9,372 nt of DNA from Allobrachymonas sp. (GCA_030529305.1 JAUMXD010000059.1:1-9372); one strand, 5' to 3'; shown: positions 1 to 7,542, numbered from the stretch's first letter. The notes: generated by a model from the sequence alone, not told the origin. Translations and numbers: made by a program.

Positions 1-977
1 ATGCCATGCGCGAGCAGGCGCAGCAACGCACGCTCAAAGACATTGTGGAGCTGGTGCTGGACGCCAGCGGCCTGATCGCCCATTACGAAACCGAGCGCGA
101 AGGCGCCGACCGTGTGGAAAACTTGCAGGAACTGGTCAATGCGGCCGAAAGTTTCGTCAGCATGGAAGGCTTTGGCCGCGACAGCGCCGCGCTGGCGCAG
201 GAGTACACGGGCGTTGCCGATGCGGGCGGGGCTACAGGCGCAGCCGCCAGTATCGTGCAGGCGGCAACAGAATCACCCATTGAAAGCGATGGCGAAACGC
301 TCTCGCCCCTGGCCGCGTTTTTGACGCACGCTGCGCTGGAAGCGGGCGACAACCAAGCGCAGGCCGGGCAAGACGCCGTGCAGCTCATGACCGTGCATGC
401 GGCCAAAGGCCTGGAGTTTGACGTGGTGTTCATCAGCGGGCTGGAAGAGGGGCTGTTCCCGCACGAAAACGCCATGAACGATTACGACGGCCTGGAAGAA
501 GAGCGCCGCCTGATGTATGTGGCCATCACCCGCGCGCGCAAGCGCTTGTATCTCAGCTATGCGCAAACCCGCTTGCTGCACGGGCAAACGCGCTACAACA
601 TCCGCAGCCGCTTTTTTGAAGAGCTGCCAGAAGAATGCTTGAAATGGCTCACGCCCCAACGCAGCGGCTTTGCCGATGCCATGCCGTTTTCTGATGGATG
701 GAAGCAGGGCGCCCAGTGGAACCACGATGTGCGCCAGTCCGTAGGCCAAGGCAGCCGTGCCTTGGGCGATAGGGGGCAGGCCGATGCCAGTACGGGCAGC
801 AGCGGTTCAAGCGATGGCTTGCGTGCAGGCATGCGGGTCTTTCACAATAAATTTGGCGAAGGCACCGTGAAAGTGATCGAAGGCAGCGGCGCTGATGCCC
901 GGGCGCAGATTCACTTTCCGCGCCACGGCATCAAATGGCTGGCGCTGGGCATTGCCAAACTCACGGTGGTGGATTAA
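1..977 (+). CDS. uvrD: ATP-dependent DNA helicase UvrD/PcrA type (helicase II), C-terminal part
   Basis: This is a superfamily 1A helicase that unwinds DNA 3'-5' in nucleotide excision repair and mismatch repair. The frame is open to the window edge, so the 5' part (Walker A and motifs Ia to IV) lies outside. Residue numbers here count from the Met at base 6. Residues 8-50 match the end of the 2B subdomain, including VENLQELVNAAESF. Residues 125-142 hold motif V (VQLMTVHAAKGLEFDVVF), and EEGLFPHE follows. Residues 165-185 hold motif VI (EERRLMYVAITRARKRLYLSY), with the arginines that contact ATP. Residues 200-211 (RSRFFEELPEEC) are typical of UvrD. Residues 274-323 match the C-terminal Tudor-like domain (KFGEGTV, GIKWL), which in UvrD/PcrA contacts RNA polymerase. 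A Gly/Ala-rich stretch at about residues 70-100 looks like a lineage-specific linker insertion. The motifs resemble UvrD more than Rep, which lacks this tail pattern. The call is firm. Confidence 0.96.
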   Translation, partial: AMREQAQQRTLKDIVELVLDASGLIAHYETEREGADRVENLQELVNAAESFVSMEGFGRDSAALAQEYTGVADAGGATGAAASIVQAATESPIESDGETLSPLAAFLTHAALEAGDNQAQAGQDAVQLMTVHAAKGLEFDVVFISGLEEGLFPHENAMNDYDGLEEERRLMYVAITRARKRLYLSYAQTRLLHGQTRYNIRSRFFEELPEECLKWLTPQRSGFADAMPFSDGWKQGAQWNHDVRQSVGQGSRALGDRGQADASTGSSGSSDGLRAGMRVFHNKFGEGTVKVIEGSGADARAQIHFPRHGIKWLALGIAKLTVVD

Positions 978-1039
978 GGCGTAAAAGCGTGGAGACTGTC
1001 AACAGCCTTTAGATGCATCGCTGGCGCAGGTGGGCGACT

Positions 1040-1045
1040 TACAAT
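1040..1045 (+). promoter_or_regulatory. possible -10 box for purL (TACAAT)
   Basis: TACAAT matches the sigma70 -10 consensus at five of six positions. It lies in the uvrD-purL gap, 122 bases before the chosen purL start. I see no good -35 hexamer at 16-18 bases upstream; the sequence there reads about ATCGCT. If it is used, the transcript would begin near 1051 and include the paired hairpins at 1064-1100. It could equally be chance. Confidence 0.3.
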
Positions 1046-1063
1046 CTGTATTGCTTTCTTTTC

Positions 1064-1106
1064 CCCTTGCACAAGGGCCCGATTTGGCGGGCCTTGTTGC
1101 ATTTTC
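1064..1106 (+). promoter_or_regulatory. purL leader with two mutually exclusive hairpins (attenuator-like)
   Basis: Two hairpins share the CAAGG segment. The first pairs CCCTT (1064-1068) with AAGGG (1073-1077) across a short loop. The second pairs ACAAGG plus CCCG (1071-1076, 1078-1081, with G1077 bulged) with CGGG plus CCTTGT (1088-1097) around the loop ATTTGG. The second is longer and GC-rich. It is followed by GCATTTTC, which is too short a T tract for a textbook terminator. The leader lies between the possible -10 box and the purL start. A regulatory role is inference; the base pairing itself is visible. Confidence 0.35.
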
Positions 1107-1167
1107 AAAGCCCGCGAACATCGTTTTTCACGGCTTATCTTCTACAGTTTCAACTCTTGCGTCTGCC

Positions 1168-4100
1168 ATGCAAACCTTTCTCGCTTCTTTTGAAGGCGGC
1201 AATGCCCTGACCCCCTTTCGCAGCCAGCAATTGCTGACCCAGATTCAGCAGATTACGCCCAAGGTGCGCGCCATTGGCGCACGCTTCGTGCATTGGGTCG
1301 AAAGCGATCAGCCGCTGGACGATGCCAGCCGCACAGCCTTGCAGCAGTTGCTGACGTATGGCGGAGCGTTTGATGGATCAACTCAGGCAGAGGCCACTTT
1401 CATCGTCACGCCGCGCGTGGGCACCGTATCGCCTTGGGCGAGCAAGGCCACCGACATTGCCCGCAACTGCGGTTTGACCGAGGCTGCCAGCGTGCGCCGC
1501 ATCGAGCGCGGCACGCAATACTTTTTGCACGGCACGGCTTTGAACGAGGCGCAAAGCCAGGCCGTGGCGGCCTTGCTGCATGATCGCATGACCGAAAGCG
1601 TGCTGCCCTCGCTCGATGCCGCGCACAGCCTGTTTGCCCACCTCGAACCCGCAGCCATGGAGTATGTGGACGTATTGGGTGGCGGCCGCGCCGCGCTGGA
1701 GCAGGCCAATCAGAACTGGGGCCTGGCATTGGCTGATGACGAGATCGATTACCTCGTCAAGGCCTTTGGCGATTTGCAGCGCAACCCCACCGATGTGGAA
1801 CTGATGATGTTTGCCCAGGCCAACAGCGAACATTGCCGCCACAAGATTTTCAATGCCGAATTCATCATCGACGGCCAGCGGCAAGACAAGTCCCTGTTCG
1901 GCATGATCCGCAACACCGAGCAGGTTTCGCCCCAGCACACCGTGGTGGCCTATAGCGACAACGCCGCCATCATGCAAGGGCACACGGTGCAGCGCTTTGT
2001 GGCCAGCCAGACGACCGATAAGGGCATGGCCTATACCGCGCAAACGGCCCAGCAGCACGTGCTGATGAAGGTGGAAACACACAACCACCCCACCGCCATC
2101 TCGCCCTTTGCCGGTGCGGCCACAGGCGCGGGCGGCGAAATTCGCGACGAAGGCGCCACCGGCCGCGGCAGCCGACCCAAGGCGGGGCTGACCGGTTTTA
2201 CCGTTTCCAAACTGTGGGGCAGCCTGAGCGACCAGCCCGGCGGCAAGCCCGAGCATATCGCCAGCCCGCTGCAAATCATGATCGACGGCCCCTTGGGCGG
2301 CGCGGCTTTCAACAACGAATTCGGTCGCCCCAATTTGCTGGGCTATTTCCGCGAATACGAGCAGGGCGTGACCACGCAGGGCCAGGCTGCCGATGCAAGC
2401 GTCCGCCATCTGGGCTATCACAAACCCATCATGATCGCGGGCGGCCTGGGCAGCATCGATGCGGGTCTGACGCACAAAATCGCTTTCCCCGCAGGCACCT
2501 TGCTCATCCAGTTGGGCGGGCCGGGCATGCGCATTGGCATGGGCGGCGGCGCGGCCAGCTCCATGAGCAGCGGCAGCAATGCCGCGCACCTGGACTTTGA
2601 TTCGGTGCAGCGCGGCAACCCCGAAATCCAGCGCCGTGCGCAAGAGGTCATCAACCATTGCTGGGCCATGGGGCAGGGCAATCCCATCCTGGCGATTCAC
2701 GACGTGGGCGCGGGCGGCTTGAGCAATGCCTTCCCCGAATTGGTGAACGACGCAGGCCGTGGCGCACGCTTTGATCTGCGCAGCGTGCCGCTCGAAGAAA
2801 CCGGCATGGCGCCCAAGGAAATATGGTGCAACGAAAGCCAGGAACGCTACGTGCTAGCACTCAACAATGTGGCGGCGCCCGAATCGCTGGAACTGTTCAG
2901 AACCCTGTGCGCGCGCGAGCGTTGCCCCTTTGCCGTGGTGGGCGTGGCGACCGAAGCCAAGCAACTGCTGGTGGGCGATGTGGATTTGCAGGCCGCAGAC
3001 GCCGCCAGCCAGCCAGCCGTGCCGCCTGCGGTGGACATGCCGATGAACGTGCTGCTCGGCAAGCCGCCCAAAATGCAGCGCAATGTGCAAAGCGCAAGCA
3101 GCCACGCCGCGCCGCTGAAGTTGGCTGATTTGCCGCTGCAAGACGCCATCCGGCAAGTGCTGGCCCACCCCACGGTGGCGAGCAAGCGTTTTCTCATCAA
3201 CATTGGTGATCGCACGGTGGGTGGCTTGACGCATCGTGACCAAATGGTGGGCCCCTGGCAAGTGCCCGTGGCCGATTGCGCCGTGACCCTGGCCGACTAC
3301 GCTGGCTTGGCGGGCGAGGCCATGAGCATGGGCGAGCGCACGCCGCTGGCCGCCATCAACGCCCCCGCCAGCGGCCGCATGGCTGTGGCCGAAGCCATCA
3401 CCAACCTGCTGGCTGCGCCCATTGAGCTGCCGCGCGTGAAACTGTCGGCCAACTGGATGGCCGCCTGCGGCGAGCCGGGCGAAGACGCTGCGCTGTACCG
3501 TACCGTGCAGGCCGTGGGCATGGCGCTTTGCCCGCAGCTGGGTATTTCCATTCCGGTGGGCAAAGATTCGCTCTCGATGCGCACGCAGTGGCAAGCCGCC
3601 AGCGGCGAAACGAAAAAAGTCACTTCGCCCGTGAGCCTGATCGTGAGCGCCTTTGCCACGGTGGATGATGTGCGCGGCACGCTCACGCCGCAGCTCAACC
3701 GCGACGAGGCCGAAACCCATCTGCTGCTCATCGACCTGGGTCGCGGCAAAAACCGCATGGCCGGCAGCATCCTGAGCCAGCTGCAAGGGCAGGGCGCAGC
3801 CGCTGGCGCCGTGCCCGATCTGGACGATGCGCAAGACCTGGCGCGCCTGGTGCAAGCCGTCAACCGCTTGCGCAGCGAGCAAAAAATCCTCGCCTATCAC
3901 GACCGCAGCGACGGCGGCCTGCTGGCCTGTGCGGCTGAAATGGCCTTTGCGGGCCATGTGGGCGTGGCCCTCAATATCGACATGCTGCTGGCCCCCGCCA
4001 GCGGCGCGAGCGATGGCCGCATCGACAGCGGCGAAGCCAAGAACTGGGGCCGGCAAATCAGTGGCCTGCGGCACGAGCAAACCCTCAAGGCCCTGTTCAA

Positions 4101-5271
4101 CGAAGAGCTGGGGGTGGTGCTGCAAGTGCGCAGCAGCGAACGCAGCGCCGTTATGCAAGTGCTGCGCGAACACGAGCTGGGCGCGTGCAGCCATTTCATC
4201 GGCACGGTGCGTGCGCCAAACTCATCCTTGGACATGGGCAAGGGGCAACTCTCGATCTGGCGCGATGCGCAGCAGGTGTATGCCGCCGATCTGCGTGAAC
4301 TGCATCAGTTGTGGGATGAAGTGAGCTGGAAAATCTGCCAGCAACGCGACAACCCAGCGTGCGCCGACAGCGAACACGCCACGCGCGGCCTGGCGGACGA
4401 CCCGGGCCTGCACGTGCACCTCACCTTCACGCCGGAGCTGGCATCGGGCAGCTATGCGATGGCTGCGCCCCCTGCCGCACCTGCCGTGCACAGCGCCCGC
4501 CCGCGCGTGGCCGTGCTGCGCGAACAGGGCGTGAACAGCCATGTGGAAATGGCCTACGCCTTTGACCGTGCGGGCTTCGAGGCGCTGGACGTGCACATGA
4601 GCGATCTGCAAAGCGGCCGCGTGCGCTTATCCAAGGTGCAGGGCGTGGTCGCTTGCGGCGGCTTCAGCTATGGCGATACGCTGGGCGCGGGCGTGGGCTG
4701 GGCGCGCAGCATCACCTTCAACCCTGCGCTGCGCGACGCCTTTGCCGCCTTCTTCGCCCGCAACGATACCTTCGCCCTGGGCGTGTGCAACGGCTGCCAG
4801 ATGTTTGCCGAGCTGGCCAGCATCATTCCGGGCGCTCAGCACTGGCCGCGCTTCACGCACAACCAGAGCGCGCGCTTCGAGGCTCGCCTGAGCCAGGTGG
4901 AGGTGATGGATTCGCCCAGCATCTTCTTCACCGGCATGGCGGGCAGCCGCCTGCCCATTGCCGTGGCGCATGGCGAGGGCTATGCCAACTTTGCCTTGCA
5001 GGGCGATGCCGCGCAGGTGCTGGCGGCCATGCGCTATGTGGACCACCACGGCCAGCCCACCGAAACTTACCCCTTCAACCCCAATGGCAGCGCAGGCGGC
5101 TTGACGGCCGTGACCACGGCCGATGGCCGCTTCACTGCCATGATGCCGCACCCCGAGCGCGTGTTCCGCCAGATCCAGATGAGCTGGACCGACCCCGCGC
5201 AAGCTGGCGACTTCAGCGGTTACAGCCCCTGGATGCAACTGTGGGTCAACGCCCGCAAGTGGGTGGGGTGA
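1168..5271 (+). CDS. purL: phosphoribosylformylglycinamidine synthase (FGAM synthase, single-chain type)
   Basis: This enzyme converts FGAR, ATP and glutamine to FGAM in the fourth step of de novo purine synthesis, in the cytoplasm. The product is 1367 residues, somewhat longer than the roughly 1300-residue enterobacterial form. Landmarks in order: N-terminal PurS-like region starting at [10 protein letters not shown]; linker signature ANSEHCRHK (218-226); first AIRS-like ATP-binding half with [13 protein letters not shown] from residue 302; GERTPLAAI; second half with PVGKDSLSM from 796 and HDRSDGG from 911; class I glutaminase domain from about 1112 ([12 protein letters not shown]). The nucleophile is Cys1207 in GVCNGCQMF, and His1328 and Glu1330 in MMPHPER complete the catalytic set. 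All expected active-site residues are present. I chose ATG 1168 because family similarity starts there. It is the only ATG near that point in this frame, although the frame stays open up to a GTG at 1030. No Shine-Dalgarno sequence is visible before it. Confidence 0.97.
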   Translation: MQTFLASFEGGNALTPFRSQQLLTQIQQITPKVRAIGARFVHWVESDQPLDDASRTALQQLLTYGGAFDGSTQAEATFIVTPRVGTVSPWASKATDIARNCGLTEAASVRRIERGTQYFLHGTALNEAQSQAVAALLHDRMTESVLPSLDAAHSLFAHLEPAAMEYVDVLGGGRAALEQANQNWGLALADDEIDYLVKAFGDLQRNPTDVELMMFAQANSEHCRHKIFNAEFIIDGQRQDKSLFGMIRNTEQVSPQHTVVAYSDNAAIMQGHTVQRFVASQTTDKGMAYTAQTAQQHVLMKVETHNHPTAISPFAGAATGAGGEIRDEGATGRGSRPKAGLTGFTVSKLWGSLSDQPGGKPEHIASPLQIMIDGPLGGAAFNNEFGRPNLLGYFREYEQGVTTQGQAADASVRHLGYHKPIMIAGGLGSIDAGLTHKIAFPAGTLLIQLGGPGMRIGMGGGAASSMSSGSNAAHLDFDSVQRGNPEIQRRAQEVINHCWAMGQGNPILAIHDVGAGGLSNAFPELVNDAGRGARFDLRSVPLEETGMAPKEIWCNESQERYVLALNNVAAPESLELFRTLCARERCPFAVVGVATEAKQLLVGDVDLQAADAASQPAVPPAVDMPMNVLLGKPPKMQRNVQSASSHAAPLKLADLPLQDAIRQVLAHPTVASKRFLINIGDRTVGGLTHRDQMVGPWQVPVADCAVTLADYAGLAGEAMSMGERTPLAAINAPASGRMAVAEAITNLLAAPIELPRVKLSANWMAACGEPGEDAALYRTVQAVGMALCPQLGISIPVGKDSLSMRTQWQAASGETKKVTSPVSLIVSAFATVDDVRGTLTPQLNRDEAETHLLLIDLGRGKNRMAGSILSQLQGQGAAAGAVPDLDDAQDLARLVQAVNRLRSEQKILAYHDRSDGGLLACAAEMAFAGHVGVALNIDMLLAPASGASDGRIDSGEAKNWGRQISGLRHEQTLKALFNEELGVVLQVRSSERSAVMQVLREHELGACSHFIGTVRAPNSSLDMGKGQLSIWRDAQQVYAADLRELHQLWDEVSWKICQQRDNPACADSEHATRGLADDPGLHVHLTFTPELASGSYAMAAPPAAPAVHSARPRVAVLREQGVNSHVEMAYAFDRAGFEALDVHMSDLQSGRVRLSKVQGVVACGGFSYGDTLGAGVGWARSITFNPALRDAFAAFFARNDTFALGVCNGCQMFAELASIIPGAQHWPRFTHNQSARFEARLSQVEVMDSPSIFFTGMAGSRLPIAVAHGEGYANFALQGDAAQVLAAMRYVDHHGQPTETYPFNPNGSAGGLTAVTTADGRFTAMMPHPERVFRQIQMSWTDPAQAGDFSGYSPWMQLWVNARKWVG

Positions 5272-5282
5272 AGCGCAACACG

Positions 5283-5828
5283 ATGAATAAAGGCGCGGGC
5301 GAGCAGCTGGCTTGCTGCCTTTCGCCACTGCATCTTTCGCCCCTGCATCTTTGGCCTGCTGATGCCATTCTAGCCGTGCAGGCCCGGGCCTACGCACCGC
5401 ATCTGATCGAGCGGGCCGAGGTGTTGCAAGGTAAAGTGCAGGCGGCGCGGCCCGATCAGCCCTTGAGTTGGGGCGCGGCGCATGCCGATGCGCCCGATGT
5501 GTTGTGCGGCTACGCCATTGCCTGCCCATGGCGGCTTGGCCTGGTGCCTGGCTTGGATGCAGCCGATCTGCCCGCCGTGCACGTGGCCGATTGCTTGTAT
5601 GTGCACGACATTGCGATTGACCCCCGCCATCACGGCCAGGGTTTGGCCGGTCGCTTGATGCAACAGGTGCTGCAACAGGGCCGGGCCTATGGCTGGCAGC
5701 AAGCCGTGCTGGTGGCGGTGCAGGGCGCGCACCGGTACTGGTGCCGCTATGGCTTTTTGCCTGTGGAAGATAGCCCGGATGTTTCCAGCTTTGGCGCAGA
5801 TGCGGTGTGGATGCAGCGGGCGCTGTAG
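5283..5828 (+). CDS. GNAT-family N-acetyltransferase
   Basis: The predicted product is a cytoplasmic acetyl-CoA-dependent transferase of 181 residues; the acceptor cannot be read from the sequence. The family call rests on motif A: VHDIAIDPRHHGQGLAGRLM (residues 107-126), a beta strand followed by the acetyl-CoA pyrophosphate loop R-H-H-G-Q-G-L-A (115-122). It is supported by the late aromatic segment RYWCRYGFLPVE (151-162), usual near the end of GNAT domains. The gene starts 11 bases after the purL stop, so it is probably cotranscribed with purL. The chosen start is ATG 5283. An alternative GTG at 5268 overlaps the purL stop as GTGA and would add five residues (VKRNT), which would fit translational coupling. 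Neither start has a strong Shine-Dalgarno. The N-terminus contains a doubled five-residue unit (PLHLS PLHLW) from a 15-bp tandem repeat. Family confidence is good; function is unknown. Confidence 0.85.
   Translation: MNKGAGEQLACCLSPLHLSPLHLWPADAILAVQARAYAPHLIERAEVLQGKVQAARPDQPLSWGAAHADAPDVLCGYAIACPWRLGLVPGLDAADLPAVHVADCLYVHDIAIDPRHHGQGLAGRLMQQVLQQGRAYGWQQAVLVAVQGAHRYWCRYGFLPVEDSPDVSSFGADAVWMQRAL
5327..5356 (+). repeat. 15-bp tandem duplication inside the acetyltransferase gene
   Basis: ACTGCATCTTTCGCC (5327-5341) is followed directly by CCTGCATCTTTGGCC (5342-5356), with 13 of 15 bases matching. The unit length is a multiple of three, so it keeps frame and adds about five residues to the variable N-terminus, ahead of the acetyl-CoA motif. 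Confidence 0.7.
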
Positions 5829-5966
5829 TGCCCACTTGCTTGATTGCCTGATTGCCGCAAAAGGGCCGGGGGGGCCGTCATGGCCTATGCAAGATCTGCC
5901 CGAGCCAGCGCAGCTGCTGGCATCTGCCGTGAAGTAGCTGCGCAGAGTGAAAGGGCAGGGCGGGTG

Positions 5967-5986
5967 AACCATTGGGCCTAATGGTT
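5967..5986. promoter_or_regulatory. 20-bp near-perfect palindrome, operator-like
   Basis: AACCATTGGGCCTAATGGTT equals its own reverse complement except at the symmetric pair of positions 8 and 13 (G opposite T). Its centre is about 63 bases upstream of the start site predicted from the promoter at 6006-6033, a distance typical of activator sites. I do not recognise it as the site of a known regulator. It could instead act as an RNA hairpin at the end of the upstream transcript. Confidence 0.45.
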
Positions 5987-6005
5987 ACGTGGCTTTTTCA
6001 GGTCT

Positions 6006-6033
6006 TTGATGCAGCGCAGGGCACGCATAGAAT
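6006..6033 (+). promoter_or_regulatory. sigma70-like promoter upstream of dusA
   Basis: TTGATG (6006-6011, four of six consensus bases) is followed after 16 bases by TAGAAT (6028-6033, five of six). Transcription would begin near 6040 and give dusA a leader of about 105 bases. This is the best promoter match in the window. A second -10-like TATTCT at 6118-6123 lacks a -35 partner. Confidence 0.55.
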
Positions 6034-6077
6034 GGCGGGCCTTGCCTGCCGTGCTCGTTCAATCAGCGTCATCCATG

Positions 6078-6100
6078 GGGCGCGTAAATAGGGCGCGTAA
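6078..6100 (+). repeat. 10-bp direct repeat GGGCGCGTAA in the dusA leader
   Basis: Two identical copies of GGGCGCGTAA lie at 6078-6087 and 6091-6100, separated by ATA (period 13). They fall downstream of the predicted dusA promoter and 45 bases before the start codon, so they would be transcribed if that promoter is used. Their role is unknown. Confidence 0.6.
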
Positions 6101-6144
6101 CGGCAGCTTAAAACAACTATTCTCTTGATCGGTTTGCTTGATTC

Positions 6145-7194
6145 ATGAATGTGCGCCCGCGCCTGGCCACTGCGCCCTTGCTGGATGTGTCTGACCGCCA
6201 CGCCCGCTATTTCTGGCGGCTGCTGAGCCGCCAGGCCCTGCTGTATACCGAAATGATCAATATGGGGGCCATCTGCCGGGGGGCGGCCGAGAGCCATTTG
6301 CGCTTCAACCCCGAAGAGCGCCCCGTAGCCCTGCAACTGGGCGGCAGCGACCCGGCCATGCTGGCGCACAGCGCGCGCATGGGCGAGCAGTGGGGCTATG
6401 ACGAAATCAACCTCAACTGCGGCTGCCCGAGCGACCGCGTGCAGCGCGGCGCCTTTGGCGCTTGCCTGATGCGCGAGCCGCAGCTGGTGGCCGATTGCAT
6501 CAAGGCCATGCAAGACGCCGTGCAGCGCGTGCCCATCTCCGTGAAGCACCGCATCGGGCTGGACAAGGACGAAAGCTACGCGCCCGTGCGCGACTTCGTG
6601 GGCACGCTGGCCGAGGCGGGCTGCCGCCATTTCATCGTGCATGCGCGCAATGCCTGGCTGCAGGGGCTGAGCCCGCATGAAAACCGCTGCATTCCGCCCT
6701 TGCGTTACGAAGTGACCTACCAGCTCAAGCGCGACTTTCCGGCCCTGCACATCACGCTCAACGGCGGGGTGGGTAGCCCGCAAGACATCGTGCAGCACTG
6801 GCAGCAGGTGGATGCCGTGATGATCGGCCGCGCCGCCTGGCACACGCCCTGGCTGCTGGCGCAGTGGGATGCGCTGATGGATGCTGACCGGCAAGGCCGT
6901 GCGGCAGACTGGCTCGCGGCGGGCGCGGAACAGGCAACGGCCGCCACTCGCGAAGCGGTGGAAGAACAGATGGTGCAGTACATGGAGCGCGAAGCCGCCC
7001 AGCACGGCACCGGCTGGCCCACGATTGCGCGCTGCATGCTGGGCCTGCGACACGGCCTGCGCGGTGCACGGCGCTGGCGGCAGGTGTGGAGCGACCATAA
7101 ACTCAAGCACCTGCCCGCGCGCGAAGTGTGGCAGCAGGCTTGCGCCGCGGCCGACGAATCGCGCGAAGCGCCTGAAGCAGAAGCGCCCGAATAA
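6145..7194 (+). CDS. dusA: tRNA-dihydrouridine synthase, DusA type
   Basis: DusA is an FMN- and NADPH-dependent cytoplasmic enzyme that reduces uridines in the tRNA D-loop (U20/U20a in E. coli). The product is 349 residues, close to the family length. An FMN-binding TIM barrel runs from about residue 8 to 245: LYTEM (33-37), QLGGSDP (64-70), NCGCPSDRVQRGAFGACLM (91-109) with catalytic Cys94, SVKHRIG (132-138) with Lys134, FIVHARNAWLQGLSP (163-177) with His166, LNGGVGS (205-211) and IGRAAW (227-232). A small helical domain follows. QLGGSDP, AWLQGLSP and PPLRYE point to DusA rather than DusB or DusC. The start is fixed by an in-frame TGA at 6139-6141, six bases upstream, and no Shine-Dalgarno is visible. 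The early motif reads APLLDVSDRHARY, where DusA proteins usually have APMMDWTDRHCR, and INMGA replaces VTTGA. The enzyme is therefore divergent but its catalytic residues are intact. Confidence 0.92.
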   Translation: MNVRPRLATAPLLDVSDRHARYFWRLLSRQALLYTEMINMGAICRGAAESHLRFNPEERPVALQLGGSDPAMLAHSARMGEQWGYDEINLNCGCPSDRVQRGAFGACLMREPQLVADCIKAMQDAVQRVPISVKHRIGLDKDESYAPVRDFVGTLAEAGCRHFIVHARNAWLQGLSPHENRCIPPLRYEVTYQLKRDFPALHITLNGGVGSPQDIVQHWQQVDAVMIGRAAWHTPWLLAQWDALMDADRQGRAADWLAAGAEQATAATREAVEEQMVQYMEREAAQHGTGWPTIARCMLGLRHGLRGARRWRQVWSDHKLKHLPAREVWQQACAAADESREAPEAEAPE

Positions 7195-7224
7195 GCGGGC
7201 CGACCGAGCAAGAAATAAGAAGGG

Positions 7225-7246
7225 CAGGGCAGCACACAGCGCCCTG
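7225..7246 (+). other. hairpin just downstream of dusA
   Basis: CAGGGC (7225-7230) pairs with GCCCTG (7241-7246). Two further G-C pairs can form inside across an A bulge, closing an ACACA loop. It lies 30 bases after the dusA stop. No T run follows, so it is not a standard Rho-independent terminator. It may still protect the mRNA 3' end. Confidence 0.35.
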
Positions 7247-7280
7247 TAAGTCGGCTGTGGCATAAGCTTGCAGCGAATGC

Positions 7281-7311
7281 TTGGTGCTTACTCATCTGGC
7301 TGCCATATAAC
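7281..7311 (+). promoter_or_regulatory. candidate azlC promoter
   Basis: TATAAC (7306-7311) matches the -10 consensus at five of six bases. The best upstream hexamer is TTGGTG (7281-7286), three of six, with a wide 19-base spacer. The -10 box sits inside the inverted repeat at 7299-7323, which is how repressor operators are often placed. It would give azlC a leader of about 235 bases, which is long. Confidence 0.4.
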
Positions 7312-7323
7312 CCATATGGCAGC
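7299..7323. promoter_or_regulatory. perfect 10-bp inverted repeat, operator-like
   Basis: GCTGCCATAT (7299-7308) and its exact reverse complement ATATGGCAGC (7314-7323) flank AACCC. The repeat overlaps the TATAAC box. The right arm begins in CCCATATG, which recurs 14 bases on at 7325-7332. AzlCD exporters in other bacteria are often controlled by Lrp/AsnC- or LysR-type regulators, but no regulator gene lies in the window and I cannot assign the site. It could also act as an RNA stem. Confidence 0.5.
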
Positions 7324-7350
7324 GCCCATATGCAATCACACAGCATGCAT

Positions 7351-7382
7351 GGATGCAGCCATGCGGCCAAGGATGCAGCCAT
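7351..7382 (+). repeat. 12-bp direct repeat GGATGCAGCCAT, period 20
   Basis: Identical copies lie at 7351-7362 and 7371-7382, separated by GCGGCCAA. The 20-base period is close to two turns of B-DNA, so proteins bound to both would sit on the same face. The repeat lies between the candidate promoter and azlC, about 175 bases before its start codon. Confidence 0.65.
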
Positions 7383-7542
7383 TTGCCCCTTCTTCCATCG
7401 CTTGTTGGGCATCCGTACTCCACTCTGCACGTCAATCAATCCGCTCAACATCTCTAACAGTCTCTACCCATCAGCCAATCGTAGCCATGCTTGCATCTGT
7501 ATCGACACAACTCCATTGGGCACTGCCTATGCCGCCGCTGAA

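Larger units (their letters stand above)
5829..6144 (+). other. 316-base intergenic region between the acetyltransferase gene and dusA
   Basis: No gene is supported on either strand. A 33-codon frame from ATG 5880 to TAA 5981 has no ribosome binding site and looks accidental. The region holds, in order: TTGC(T/C)TGA repeated twice, with a weaker third copy (5836-5859); an 8-bp inverted repeat GCGCAGCT / AGCTGCGC (5908-5915 and 5936-5943); a 20-bp near-palindrome (5967-5986); a sigma70-like promoter (6006-6033); and a 10-bp direct repeat (6078-6100). No clear terminator closes the purL-acetyltransferase unit. The T5 run at 5994-5998 is seven bases beyond its nearest stem. Confidence 0.7.

Noticed and set aside
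1378..4194. Long minus-strand open frames across purL (about 440 codons at 1378-2700 and 446 codons at 2854-4194)
   Set aside because: They lie wholly inside the certain purL gene, and their His/Gly/Ala-rich translations are typical antisense shadows of GC-rich coding sequence. No start signals or family motifs were seen.
4653..5282. Upstream extension of the acetyltransferase frame by 210 codons into purL
   Set aside because: This is purL glutaminase-domain sequence read in another frame. The GNAT similarity begins well after ATG 5283.
4627..5972. Minus-strand open frames over the end of purL and the acetyltransferase gene
   Set aside because: Both underlying + strand genes carry conserved motifs; the antisense translations show none.
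5880..5981. 33-codon open frame after the acetyltransferase gene
   Set aside because: It has no properly spaced Shine-Dalgarno, no recognisable motif, and its composition is that of GC-rich background.
5967..5998. Rho-independent terminator for the purL-acetyltransferase unit
   Set aside because: The stem is only seven A/T-rich pairs and the T run starts seven bases beyond it, so I list it as a palindrome rather than a terminator.
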